From positions 1 through 64,000 of the forward strand of contig SUTG01000001.1 of assembly GCA_015063035.1 (NCBI GenBank): DNA of 64,000 nt. The letters are read 5' to 3'. Positions 54,164 through 62,485 of this stretch are shown here, in pieces. The position numbers were made by a program, and so were the translations under genes. Origin of the DNA: Methanobrevibacter olleyae. Lineage in GTDB: Archaea > Methanobacteriota > Methanobacteria > Methanobacteriales > Methanobacteriaceae. Under the pieces are notes generated by a model. It was not told the origin of the DNA. It searched no databases and saw only the letters and a list, made by a program, of their open reading frames with translations. Position 1 is the stretch's first letter. Each line of letters begins with the position of its first letter.

Positions 54164-56206
54164 TTGTTAATGGATGTAAATATAAAGTTTAAATATGATT
54201 CTGATCAAGATGATTTAGTTAACGATTTTTATATTCCTGTTTTATCTCATTCTGAAGAATATCTCAGAATGTCTGGCTTTTTTTCATCTTCTTCTTTAGC
54301 TATTTCTGCTCAAGGTATTGCAGATTTTATTAGAAATAATGGAAAAATGAAACTTTTATGTAGTTCCATACTTCCAGAAGATGACATTGAAATTATTGAA
54401 GAATATCATAAAAACCCTGAAAAATTTATAGAAACCTCTTTTATCAATGATATAGATAATTTAGAGGATATTTTTATAAAAAATCATGTGGAAGCTTTAG
54501 GATGGATGCTTGCTAATGATTTATTAGAAATTAAAATAGCAATTCCTATTGATAGGAAAGGAATATTTCATTCTAAAATTGGTATTTTGAGGGATGAAGA
54601 TGATAATCTTATTTCATTCAGTGGGTCCGATAATGAAACTGCTTCTGGTTGGGTAAATAATATTGAAGAATTCAAAGTTTTTCGTTCTTGGGATGAAAGT
54701 GAAAAAAAATTTGTAGAATCAGATTATGATGATTTCTATAAATATTGGAATGGAAACACTCTTAAAACGGATATAATTGATTTACCTATTGCAATTAAGA
54801 AAAAATTAATTCAATTAGCCCCTCCTTCTAAAGATGATTTAGCTATTTTAGATAAGAATGAAATCATTCCAGGTATTAAATTAAGAAAATATCAAAACAA
54901 TGCTATCGATTCTTGGTTTGAAAACGATTGTTGTGGAATTTTTGAAATGGCAACAGGGACAGGAAAAACATATACGGCCTTATCTTGTTTTAAAAAGCTT
55001 CTTGACTCTAAAGATAAATTGTTTACTGTTATTGCATGCCCTCAATCTCATTTAGTAGACCAATGGGCTAAAGATTTAAAAAAGTTTTACAATGGAGAAA
55101 TTTTGATAGTGCCAGGTAAGAATTCCGACTGGCAATCTAAATTAAGGAGAGCATTGAAAAATTTATTCATGGGAATAACTGATAAAGTCGTTGTTATGAC
55201 AACACATAAGTCTTTATCTTCTGATAAGTTTATTTCTGTAATAAAAAAATTTAACCTTGATTCTCTATTAATAGTTGATGAAGTTCATGGTATTGGATCT
55301 GAAAAACAGCAATTAGCTCTTATTGAGAATTACAACTATCGTTTAGGCTTAAGTGCAACACCTAAGAGATGGTTTGATGATGAAGGAACACAATTATTAT
55401 ATGATTATTTCGGAGGAGTTGTTTTTTCATTCGATATTGAAAGAGCATTAAGAGAAATTAACCCCGACACAGGAAAAACTTATTTAACTCCTTATATTTA
55501 TAAACCTATCATTGTTGACCTGAATGATGAAGAATATGAGCAATATTACGAATATAGTTTGAAAATTGCCCAATCTTTCGGATCTAATAAAAAAGAAGAT
55601 CTTGATAGAGTAAGTTTATATTCTAATTTAAGACAAAGAATAGTAAATAATGCAGAAGCTAAATATGATGCATTGAATACTATTTTGGATGATTTCAAAT
55701 CCAAGAATGAAAGTGAGATGGATAAATTAATTGTATTCTGTTCTGATAAGCAAATAGATAAAGTTCAAAAAATTTTAATAGAAAATAAAATAGTCCCTCA
55801 GACTAGGTTTACTAGTCATAAAAGAGCTAGTAAAAAAAAGGGGGAAAAATATAGTGAAAGAGAAATTATTTTGAAAAATTTCTCTGATGGTGTTTATAAA
55901 GCTTTAGTTGCTATTAAATGCTTAGATGAGGGTGTAGATGTTCCTTCAGCTGAAAATGCTATTATTATGTCTAGCACTTCAAATCCTAGAGAACATGTTC
56001 AAAGAAGAGGGCGTATTTTAAGAAATTCTCCAGGAAAAGAAATAGCTGTCATTTACGATATTTTAGTATTTCCTGAAGAAAACACAGATGCGGGTAAAAA
56101 AATTTTAAGAAAAGAAATTGACAGATATAAAGAATTTGCAACTAATGCAAGTAATTCTCATGAATGTTTAAAATTATTAAGAGAATATTATTATATGGTG
56201 GTTTAA
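54164..56206 (+). CDS. PLD-nuclease/SSL2-type helicase fusion
   Basis: A 680-residue protein. The N-terminus is a phospholipase-D-type nuclease domain: H136-S-K138 followed by SGSDNETASGW. Residues about 235-640 are a superfamily-2 (COG1061/SSL2) helicase with ATGTGKT (263-269), VDEVHG (371-376), LSATPKR and motif VI QRRGRILR. The TTG at 54164 fits the GGGGGTG ribosome site better than the ATG 6 bp on. It is the first gene of a four-gene overlapping operon. Confidence 0.85.
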   Translation: MLMDVNIKFKYDSDQDDLVNDFYIPVLSHSEEYLRMSGFFSSSSLAISAQGIADFIRNNGKMKLLCSSILPEDDIEIIEEYHKNPEKFIETSFINDIDNLEDIFIKNHVEALGWMLANDLLEIKIAIPIDRKGIFHSKIGILRDEDDNLISFSGSDNETASGWVNNIEEFKVFRSWDESEKKFVESDYDDFYKYWNGNTLKTDIIDLPIAIKKKLIQLAPPSKDDLAILDKNEIIPGIKLRKYQNNAIDSWFENDCCGIFEMATGTGKTYTALSCFKKLLDSKDKLFTVIACPQSHLVDQWAKDLKKFYNGEILIVPGKNSDWQSKLRRALKNLFMGITDKVVVMTTHKSLSSDKFISVIKKFNLDSLLIVDEVHGIGSEKQQLALIENYNYRLGLSATPKRWFDDEGTQLLYDYFGGVVFSFDIERALREINPDTGKTYLTPYIYKPIIVDLNDEEYEQYYEYSLKIAQSFGSNKKEDLDRVSLYSNLRQRIVNNAEAKYDALNTILDDFKSKNESEMDKLIVFCSDKQIDKVQKILIENKIVPQTRFTSHKRASKKKGEKYSEREIILKNFSDGVYKALVAIKCLDEGVDVPSAENAIIMSSTSNPREHVQRRGRILRNSPGKEIAVIYDILVFPEENTDAGKKILRKEIDRYKEFATNASNSHECLKLLREYYYMVV

Positions 56207-56397
56207 TGGCTAAAAAATCAAAGGCAAAAAATAGAATAAATACAAAAATCTTAGATTTTATTGATGAAAGTGACTTTGATTCTAATACTAAAAGTTTTTT
56301 ATATAGTTGTTTAGAAATGGAGTTTCTTAGAGATAAAAAAGGTTCAAGAAATTATTTTAAGGACTATGATAAAATTGTAGATAAGTATGTGGAGTGA
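56206..56397 (+). CDS. Small basic protein between helicase and DndD-like ATPase
   Basis: A 63-residue, helical protein (MAKKSKAKNRINTKILDF..., ESDFDSNTKSFLYSCLEMEFL). Its ATG overlaps the helicase stop codon by one base (TAATG), so it is translationally coupled. No family recognised. Conservation of such a gene in this exact slot would show that it is a subunit. Confidence 0.7.
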   Translation: MAKKSKAKNRINTKILDFIDESDFDSNTKSFLYSCLEMEFLRDKKGSRNYFKDYDKIVDKYVE

Positions 56398-56401
56398 TTT
56401 T

Positions 56402-58399
56402 ATGATATTAGATAAAGTTTCAATAAAAAACTATCGTCAGTATAGAGATGTTGAAATAGATTTTGCTAAAAAATCTAATCAAAATTTCACTATTATTAAA
56501 GGTAATAATGGGACTGGTAAAACCACTTTACTTAATGCATTAACTTGGTGTTTATATGGTACTGAGATTCATTCCTATGGTCAATATACAGCTATGAGTC
56601 AATGTAATAATAAATCTGCAAATCTTGCAGAAGATGGGGACGAAATTGAAGTCAGTGTAAGAATTGATTTTTTAGATGAGGATGAAAAAGCCGTATCTTT
56701 TGAAAGAAAAAAAGTTTTTTATAAAAATAATGGTGAATTAAGAGAAAGTCCAGCTGGGAAAAGTTTTACAGTTACTAAGCAAGTCGGTAATGATTTTAAT
56801 ATTTATCCTGATGATCAATATACTGTTCAAAGAATGATTCCTAAAAAAGTTGAGGAATATTTTTTCTTTGATGGGGCACGTTTAGGAGAATATTTCCAAC
56901 ATAATAGTAAACAGAATATTAGAGATTCTGTTTTTCAACTTTCACAATTAAATTTAGTCGAAAGTGTTAGTAAGAATCTAGGAAAAGTTATTGAACAATA
57001 TACTCACAATCAAAAGAAAATTGCACCAGCAATTGGCAGTATAAATGAAAAAATAAATCAAGCTAAAGAAACAATTGAAAACTATGAAAATAAAATAGAG
57101 GAATCTAATAGAATTATTGATGATGCTGAATTAGAGATTAAAGATATTGAGCAGAAATTACTCAATATGGATTCTGGAGCTGTTAAAAAAGCGGTTAAAA
57201 GAGATATTGAACTAAAAGAGAATATAAAGAAATTAGAAAAAAAATTAAATGGTACAGATGGATATGGAGGTTTAGTAGCTAAACGAAGAAAATTGATTCT
57301 TGAAAATTATCCTTATCTATTGTCTTTTAATTCATTTAAAAAATTTTTAGAGCTTGGTGAAGACTCTAGACAAAAAGGTTACATACCTTCAAAATATAAA
57401 AGAAGCTTTTTACAAGATATGTTAGATGAAGGAATCTGTATATGCGGAGCTGATTTATCAACAGATACTAAGCATAGGAAAGCAATAGAACTTCTATTAA
57501 AAGAAACAGATCCTTTAACTGACGAGTCAGAAAAAGTTACTAGTGAATTAACTCATGTACAAGAAGTAATTTTAAGAAGAGTTTCTAAATTTAAAGAAAA
57601 AGATATTGAAATAAATAGTCAAATATATGAAACTTCTGAAGAGTTGGAGGAAGCACGTGCAGAAAGATTAAGAATTAAGGGGATTTTAGAAAACACTTCT
57701 ATAGAAGATATCAAAGTTTTAGATTCTATAAAAAATGATTTAGAAGCGGAAATTAGAAAACAAAATAGAAATATTGGTACATATAAGGCCGAAATTAGAA
57801 TGGCTCAGGATAAGAAAGTTGATTATGAACAATTGAGACGTAAACAAGATAGTGATTCTGAAAAATCTAGAATACTCAGTGAAAAAATTGAATTTTGTGA
57901 AAATGCTGATGAGGCTTCCAAATATGTTTATAAAACTTTAACAAAGAATATGCAAAATGAAATACAAAATTTAACAAAAGATAAATTCATTAAAATTCAA
58001 TGGAAAGAAGATGAATTTGTTGATATTAAATTGGATAGCAATTATGAATTATCTATAATAAACAAAACCGGGGACATTGAAAAACCAGGAGACTTATCAG
58101 ACGGTGAAAAATTATGTTTAGGGTTATGTTTCATGTCAGCATTACATAGGATTTCTGGGTTTGATTTACCTATTGTTATGGATACTCCATTAGGTAATTT
58201 AGATGTAGATATGAGGCAGAATATTGCTAAATTTTTACCTCAATTTGTTGAAGGAAAACAAATTATTTTATTAGTAACTGGTACTGAATACACTAGTGAT
58301 TTTAGAGATATTCTTTATGATAATATTGGTAAAGAATATACAATTAACTGGGATAATTCTGAAAATGGAAAAGAATCTAAGGTGGTTTTAAATGGCTAA
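56402..58399 (+). CDS. DndD-like SMC-type ATPase
   Basis: A 665-residue ATPase. The N-terminus VSIKNYRQYRDVEIDF and Walker A KGNNGTGKTTLLNALTWCLYG match the DndD family of DNA phosphorothioation systems, as does EEYFFFDGARLGEY. A long coiled coil (about 210-560) has a hinge with ICICGADLST, a C-x-C variant of the zinc hook. The C-terminus holds the signature LSDGEKLCLGL and Walker B LPIVMDTPLGNLD. The ATG at 56402 is 5 bp after the stop of the small gene, and the end overlaps the next gene by 8 bp. No DndA/B/C genes are near. Confidence 0.85.
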   Translation: MILDKVSIKNYRQYRDVEIDFAKKSNQNFTIIKGNNGTGKTTLLNALTWCLYGTEIHSYGQYTAMSQCNNKSANLAEDGDEIEVSVRIDFLDEDEKAVSFERKKVFYKNNGELRESPAGKSFTVTKQVGNDFNIYPDDQYTVQRMIPKKVEEYFFFDGARLGEYFQHNSKQNIRDSVFQLSQLNLVESVSKNLGKVIEQYTHNQKKIAPAIGSINEKINQAKETIENYENKIEESNRIIDDAELEIKDIEQKLLNMDSGAVKKAVKRDIELKENIKKLEKKLNGTDGYGGLVAKRRKLILENYPYLLSFNSFKKFLELGEDSRQKGYIPSKYKRSFLQDMLDEGICICGADLSTDTKHRKAIELLLKETDPLTDESEKVTSELTHVQEVILRRVSKFKEKDIEINSQIYETSEELEEARAERLRIKGILENTSIEDIKVLDSIKNDLEAEIRKQNRNIGTYKAEIRMAQDKKVDYEQLRRKQDSDSEKSRILSEKIEFCENADEASKYVYKTLTKNMQNEIQNLTKDKFIKIQWKEDEFVDIKLDSNYELSIINKTGDIEKPGDLSDGEKLCLGLCFMSALHRISGFDLPIVMDTPLGNLDVDMRQNIAKFLPQFVEGKQIILLVTGTEYTSDFRDILYDNIGKEYTINWDNSENGKESKVVLNG

Positions 58400-58838
58400 A
58401 GAAAAATCAGGTCCGGAAGGTAGAAGGCTTCATTTTGATAATGATGATGCAAAAATTTATGAAAATTTAATTAAGAATCATGGACCGTTTAAAGGTTTAA
58501 ATTATATTGATATATTTTCTATTGCTGTTGCATATGGAAAAAAAGCAGGTTTTAGGACAGAATTAAAACCAGAAGGTAAATCTATAGGTCGTGTTGTAGA
58601 ATCTGTAATTGATAATTCAGAACTTAGATATTTGATGAAAGCTATTGCAGTTGAAGAAGAAGATTCTTTAGGTGTAATTTTAGATTTAGATAAGTATTTT
58701 ACTATTTCTGAAGAATATGCAAAAACAGGATTAGAACTTTTAGAACAAGAGTTTATTGCAAATGAGGAAATTTTAGAGGATATGGAATTAGAAATGATTC
58801 AGTTCTATAATGATTATATAGAGGGTTCTGAAGAATAA
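58392..58838 (+). CDS. Protein resembling DNA phosphorothioation-associated protein 4
   Basis: A 148-residue acidic helical protein. The order GPFKGLNYIDIFSIAVAYGKKAGFR, then a mid helix, then ISEEYAKTGLELL resembles the dnd_assoc_4 (TIGR04062-type) family found beside phosphorothioation-dependent defence genes; I give this from memory of the family pattern. The ATG lies 8 bp inside the DndD-like gene, so it completes the overlapping operon. Confidence 0.6.
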   Translation: MAKEKSGPEGRRLHFDNDDAKIYENLIKNHGPFKGLNYIDIFSIAVAYGKKAGFRTELKPEGKSIGRVVESVIDNSELRYLMKAIAVEEEDSLGVILDLDKYFTISEEYAKTGLELLEQEFIANEEILEDMELEMIQFYNDYIEGSEE

Positions 58839-58887
58839 TCCTTCATATCTTTTAATTTTTTCTTTTTTTATTTTTTTCTAAAGTTAC

Positions 58888-59135
58888 TATCTAATATCTA
58901 TAATATATCTATTAAATATCTATCACTTATCTATCAATTTTATATTTAATATCTATTAATTTTCTATTAGATTTCTATTAATTATCTATCTAATACCTAT
59001 CTAATATCTATAATATATCTATTAAATATCTATCACTTATCTATCAATTTTATATTTAATATCTATTAATTTTCTATTAGATTTCTATTAATTATCTATC
59101 TAATACCTATCTAATATCTATCATATATCTATCAA
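58888..59135. repeat. 110-bp tandem repeat, about 2.3 copies
   Basis: CTAATATCTATAATATATCT recurs at 58891 and 59001, and partly at 59111, an exact 110-bp period. Each unit is itself built of TATCTAT(C/T)-like 10-12-bp words. It begins 50 bp after the defence operon ends. Confidence 0.9.
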
Positions 59136-59208
59136 AATTATTCTATAAATTACAAACTAATTTTAAAGCCCTCAAATAGCTTATTTTCTATGCAAGTAAG
59201 TGCTTACA

Positions 59209-59373
59209 CTCGAAAATCTTTATAAAGGAGTCTGAGCATAATAATAGTATGTGCAATTGAATCCAATTGTACAAATATCTTTTTATTTCATAGTTTTCCT
59301 CATTTTATAAAAAAATATGCAGGGAAAACAAAATCCCCCAATTTGTTTTTCCTGTATATTAAACACGTTTTTT
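59209..59373 (+). ncRNA. Candidate small RNA with promoter, two hairpins and T-run
   Basis: CGAAAAT then CTTTATAAA (59211-59226) is an archaeal BRE/TATA. About 25 bp later a 10-bp hairpin (59250-59273, one G-U, loop AATC) starts, and at 59320-59354 a 13-bp hairpin (one G-U, loop ATCCCCCAA) follows, ending with a run of eight T near 59366-59373. No ORF fits. Predicted RNA about 59247-59373. It matches no RNA family I know and lies just past the DndD-like operon. Confidence 0.5.
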
Positions 59374-59580
59374 TTAAATTATAAATGTTATGATCATGAA
59401 TTATAATTAATTTCTTGTCTTTTTTTAAATTATAAATATTAAGAACATAAATTACAATTAATGTGCTAATCATTGGCTTATCCAAAGTTTATAAAGTCAA
59501 TAAAGTAATTATTAACTCTAATAAGCATTTTAAGTTAAAATAAAAAGATTAATATACTATTTTTTACATAATCACTATTG

Positions 59581-59604
59581 TAAATAATAGTATACTATTG
59601 TTTA
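59581..59604. promoter_or_regulatory. 24-bp near-perfect palindrome
   Basis: TAAA, one mismatch, AATAGTATACTATT, one mismatch, TTTA: a symmetrical site with a TATA-like centre, directly before the hairpin-rich segment that starts at about 59610. Probable operator. Confidence 0.4.
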
Positions 59605-59890
59605 AAATAAAAGGGTTGGTTACAGTTGTCCTTAGATGAGATTCGAATGATTCTCTAGGAACGTATAATAATTATTAATGGTCTATTAATTGGAAATCAA
59701 TTATCTTAAAGGGGTTTAATTGAAGCTTCCTTTTTTATTGGATCATTAATTTAAAAAATTGTTATATAGGGGGTTGAATCAGTGAATTTAAAATAAGGAT
59801 GATTTTCTTTGATTAGAAAATGTTAGTTCCTTTAAGCTAATATTGTAGGGGTTGGTTACTTTTATTAATTGTCAATTGTAATAATGGCAA
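59605..59890. other. Hairpin-rich gene-free segment flanked by direct repeats
   Basis: GGGTTGGTTAC occurs at 59613-59623 and 59849-59859. Between and around them are several stems (ATTTTCT/AGAAAAT with a 6-nt loop; AATTG/CAATT; a bulged TCC-TAGA/TCTA-GGA). No ORF. It may be a structured RNA or a remnant element; the remaining DNA to 60095 is featureless AT-rich sequence with the promoter of the next gene. Confidence 0.35.
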
Positions 59891-60095
59891 TTAGCTATTT
59901 TTATATTTTTTATCAATTTTTACATGGATTTCATCTTGTTATTATTTTCTATTTCGTTTATAATTTATTATTTCTTATAAATATTTAATTAAACTTGTTA
60001 TTTTTCTATTTAACTATTAAATTGCTCTTATTTTTTAGAAAAAACTTATATACTTCTTTTTATAGATTTTATTTCACCAATAAAAGAGGTATTGA

Positions 60096-61022
60096 ATGTT
60101 AATAAGCCAGCATGAGGACAAGTCCTTTAAGATATTGATTGATTTTGCAATGCATGATTTTCTAAAGGGAATTGGAATTGAGGAGGAGATAATAGTTCCG
60201 CTTCCTACAGAGCTCATGGCCACCAATTGCATGAATCGAAGATTGGATTACTGTGGCCTATCAAGAAATTATGAAATAATCAATGTTGAATTCCAATCAA
60301 CTGTCTTAAGCGAAGAGGATGAGATTAGAATCTTTGATTATGCATCCTCCTTATTTGTAAAGTTCAAGCTTCCAGTAAAAACCTTTATTATAAGTACAGT
60401 TGAAGATAAAAGTCTAAAACAAGAAAAATGGCATCATAATGACGTGTTTACTATTTATATCATATCGTTAAAGGATAGGGACGGATTGAAAGCTTTAAAT
60501 AGTATAAAATCAAAAATAAGGAATAAAGAAACCTTTAATGGTGAAGATATTGTTTCATTGATTTCAATTGTTTTTATGAAATCAGATTTCACTGAGAAAG
60601 AACTGCTGTTTAAGGTTGGAGATTTGACTAATAAGGCAAGATTCGAATCTGACTTTGTTAAAGATCAAGTAAAGTCAATTTTATTGATTTTAGGGAATAA
60701 ATTCATAAAGGATAAAGACGAATTAGAAAATTTTGGAGAGATTATGATGGGTTCAAGTTATTTGTCATCTGTATTGCCAGGGACATTCGAGATTATTAAG
60801 GAAAAAGCTAAGGAAGAATTTTTAGAAAAGGGACTTAAACAAGGTGAATTAATAGGTCTGGATAAAGGAGTGGAATTAGGTAGAAAACAAGGACAGGAAG
60901 AGGGAATTGTTTCAGTAGTTATAAGGATGTTGGAAAGGGATAGGTCTATGGAAGATATTTCAGAAGTTACTGGATTGTCAATAGTAAAAATAAGTTATTT
61001 AAAGGAAAAAATAATGGAATAA
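60096..61022 (+). CDS. Rpn-family / PD-(D/E)XK nuclease-like protein
   Basis: A 308-residue relative of the protein at 25498-26370. The core shows D51 in RRLDYCGL and VEFQSTV with E65 and Q67, where the usual lysine of E-x-K is replaced by glutamine, a common variant in this family. EDEIRIFDYASSLF and ISTVEDKSLKQEKWHHND match the relative's order; the end has the charged KGVELGRKQGQEEG repeat typical of Rpn proteins. Confidence 0.75.
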   Translation: MLISQHEDKSFKILIDFAMHDFLKGIGIEEEIIVPLPTELMATNCMNRRLDYCGLSRNYEIINVEFQSTVLSEEDEIRIFDYASSLFVKFKLPVKTFIISTVEDKSLKQEKWHHNDVFTIYIISLKDRDGLKALNSIKSKIRNKETFNGEDIVSLISIVFMKSDFTEKELLFKVGDLTNKARFESDFVKDQVKSILLILGNKFIKDKDELENFGEIMMGSSYLSSVLPGTFEIIKEKAKEEFLEKGLKQGELIGLDKGVELGRKQGQEEGIVSVVIRMLERDRSMEDISEVTGLSIVKISYLKEKIME

Positions 61023-61055
61023 TTTTAAGGAAAAAGAGTAAGTACTGATTAATTA

Positions 61056-61640
61056 TCAGTACCCATAAGTCAAAATGTTTCCATCCTCATCCACGATTCT
61101 AAAGTATCCGTCATCGTAGGTGATCCTATATGTTCCATCACCAAGGTCCTCTCTTGAAACCTCATGCTCTGATGGGTCCCAGCCGTCTATGACATCATCC
61201 ACCTTATTGTCTGTTTTGTATTTGCCACTGCTTGATGATAGGCTCTTTGCATTTGACTTCTTCTTCACATAGATGGTTCCGCTAAGTGTAGCCGGCTTGT
61301 AATCCTTGTTTCCATTGAACTTGGCGCTTAATGTAAAGTTGTCTGCAATCAGGTCCTCCAGTCTGCACTCTCCATTATCATTTGTCTTGAGAGTGAAGTT
61401 TTCAGTGACTCCATTGCTTGCATGAGTAAGGTTTATCTCAATTCTTTGACCTGCAATAGCAGTCTTGTTCTCATCTGAAAGCTTTAGCACCAAGCTGTCC
61501 CCTTCACTTAGGCTCTGGTCGCTTTCCATAGTGAGAATTGAAGTCTCTCCGCTTCCAAATGGATTGGCCATGATGAACATTCCAATCCCAAGAAGAATGA
61601 TTACAGTAGCGCATATGATTATTATGTCTCTTGAATTCAT
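61056..61640 (-). CDS. Membrane-anchored Ig-like surface protein
   Basis: A 194-residue protein. An uncleaved N-terminal helix (about 5-27) anchors it. Residues about 35-125 form an Ig-like (Big/invasin-type) domain with LKLSDENKTAIAGQRIEI and TNDNGECRL turns. A Ser/Lys linker leads to a C-terminal small domain with GDGTYRITYDDGYFRIVDEDG. The ATG at 61640 follows GGGGGTTAAT; the in-frame TTG at 61652 lies within that site. Confidence 0.7.
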   Translation of the reverse strand: MNSRDIIIICATVIILLGIGMFIMANPFGSGETSILTMESDQSLSEGDSLVLKLSDENKTAIAGQRIEINLTHASNGVTENFTLKTNDNGECRLEDLIADNFTLSAKFNGNKDYKPATLSGTIYVKKKSNAKSLSSSSGKYKTDNKVDDVIDGWDPSEHEVSREDLGDGTYRITYDDGYFRIVDEDGNILTYGY

Positions 61641-61905
61641 ATTAACCCCCAATTGAATTTTGATTTTAGTTAATTAATATTATTATGTCATGCTTGTTTT
61701 ATTCTTTTCTATTTTTTAGCGGGGCAATCAAAAAGTACTTTAACGATTTCTATTTTTTTTACGAGCTAATCAAAATTATCATAAAGTAGTTTAATTTTTT
61801 CTATTTTTTTTACGATTCAATCAAAAATTATCATAAAATACTTTATTCTTTTCTATTTTTTTACTAGCCAATCAAAAATTATCATAAAGTACTTTAATGA
61901 GTTTT
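61641..61905. repeat. 60-bp tandem repeats upstream of the Ig-like gene
   Basis: AATCAAAAATTATCATAAA(G/A)TACTTTA-like units followed by CTATTTTTTT and ACGA recur about every 60 bp, three to four times between 61720 and 61895. They fill the leader/promoter region of the minus-strand gene. Confidence 0.7.
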
Positions 61906-61920
61906 TATAAATCATATCTT

Positions 61921-62001
61921 GTGATATTTTCTAATATCCAAATTAGAATGCATATCACTTTAGTTATCAAATCATGTAAGGGCAGCATTTTTGCTGCTCT
62001 T
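61921..62001. ncRNA. Two strong hairpins in a gene-free region (RNA or terminator candidate)
   Basis: First hairpin 61921-61958: GTGATAT/ATATCAC outer stem and TTCTAAT/ATTAGAA inner stem around ATCCAA. Second hairpin 61978-62001: AAGGGCAGCA/TGCTGCTCTT with one G-U, loop TTTT, the most GC-rich DNA in the region, followed by a T-rich stretch. The flanking DNA to 62485 is AT-rich without genes. Confidence 0.4.
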
Positions 62002-62485
62002 TAAAGAAGTTTGATAAAAGCTTTTTTTTACAATTTGTTCTTTTTTTAGATTTTTTCAGCGTTTTGTTTTATTTTTCTATCTATAATAATCAATTTTTAA
62101 GATTTTTCTAGCTATTTTTATACAATTTTATTAAATGTATTTTATTAATTATAAAAACAATTTAAAAAATTTTATATATTAATAATAATATATATATAAA
62201 ACATAAAGTACATTGGATATTTTTTCAATTAGGCTTTATATAAGGCATGCTAAGGAATTAGGATTTATATAAATTACCCTAAAACTATATAATTAAAATT
62301 TATTAAAACTATCGAACTAAATTGAGATGTTACTTATATTATTTTTCCTAAATATATGTTTCTTAAAATGGAATTTGTTTAATCGATTCTTATCTTTTAA
62401 ATGTTAAAATTCTTTTTATTCATATATTTTTAACTAAAATCCTATTTTCCTTGGCTTTTTCCTTATAGCAAAATGAGGTGAAACT

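Noticed and set aside
58392-58838. True DndE
   Set aside because: Lacks the short basic helical pattern of DndE; its central and C-terminal segments fit the associated-protein-4 type better.
58888-59135. CRISPR-like array
   Set aside because: Contiguous 110-bp copies with no spacer variation.
59635-59660. tRNA T-loop-like TTCGAAT
   Set aside because: The flanking bases do not form the T-stem and no acceptor, D or anticodon arms can be drawn around it.
59613-59859. Small insertion element between GGGTTGGTTAC repeats
   Set aside because: No terminal inverted repeats and no transposase ORF; kept only as an unexplained segment.
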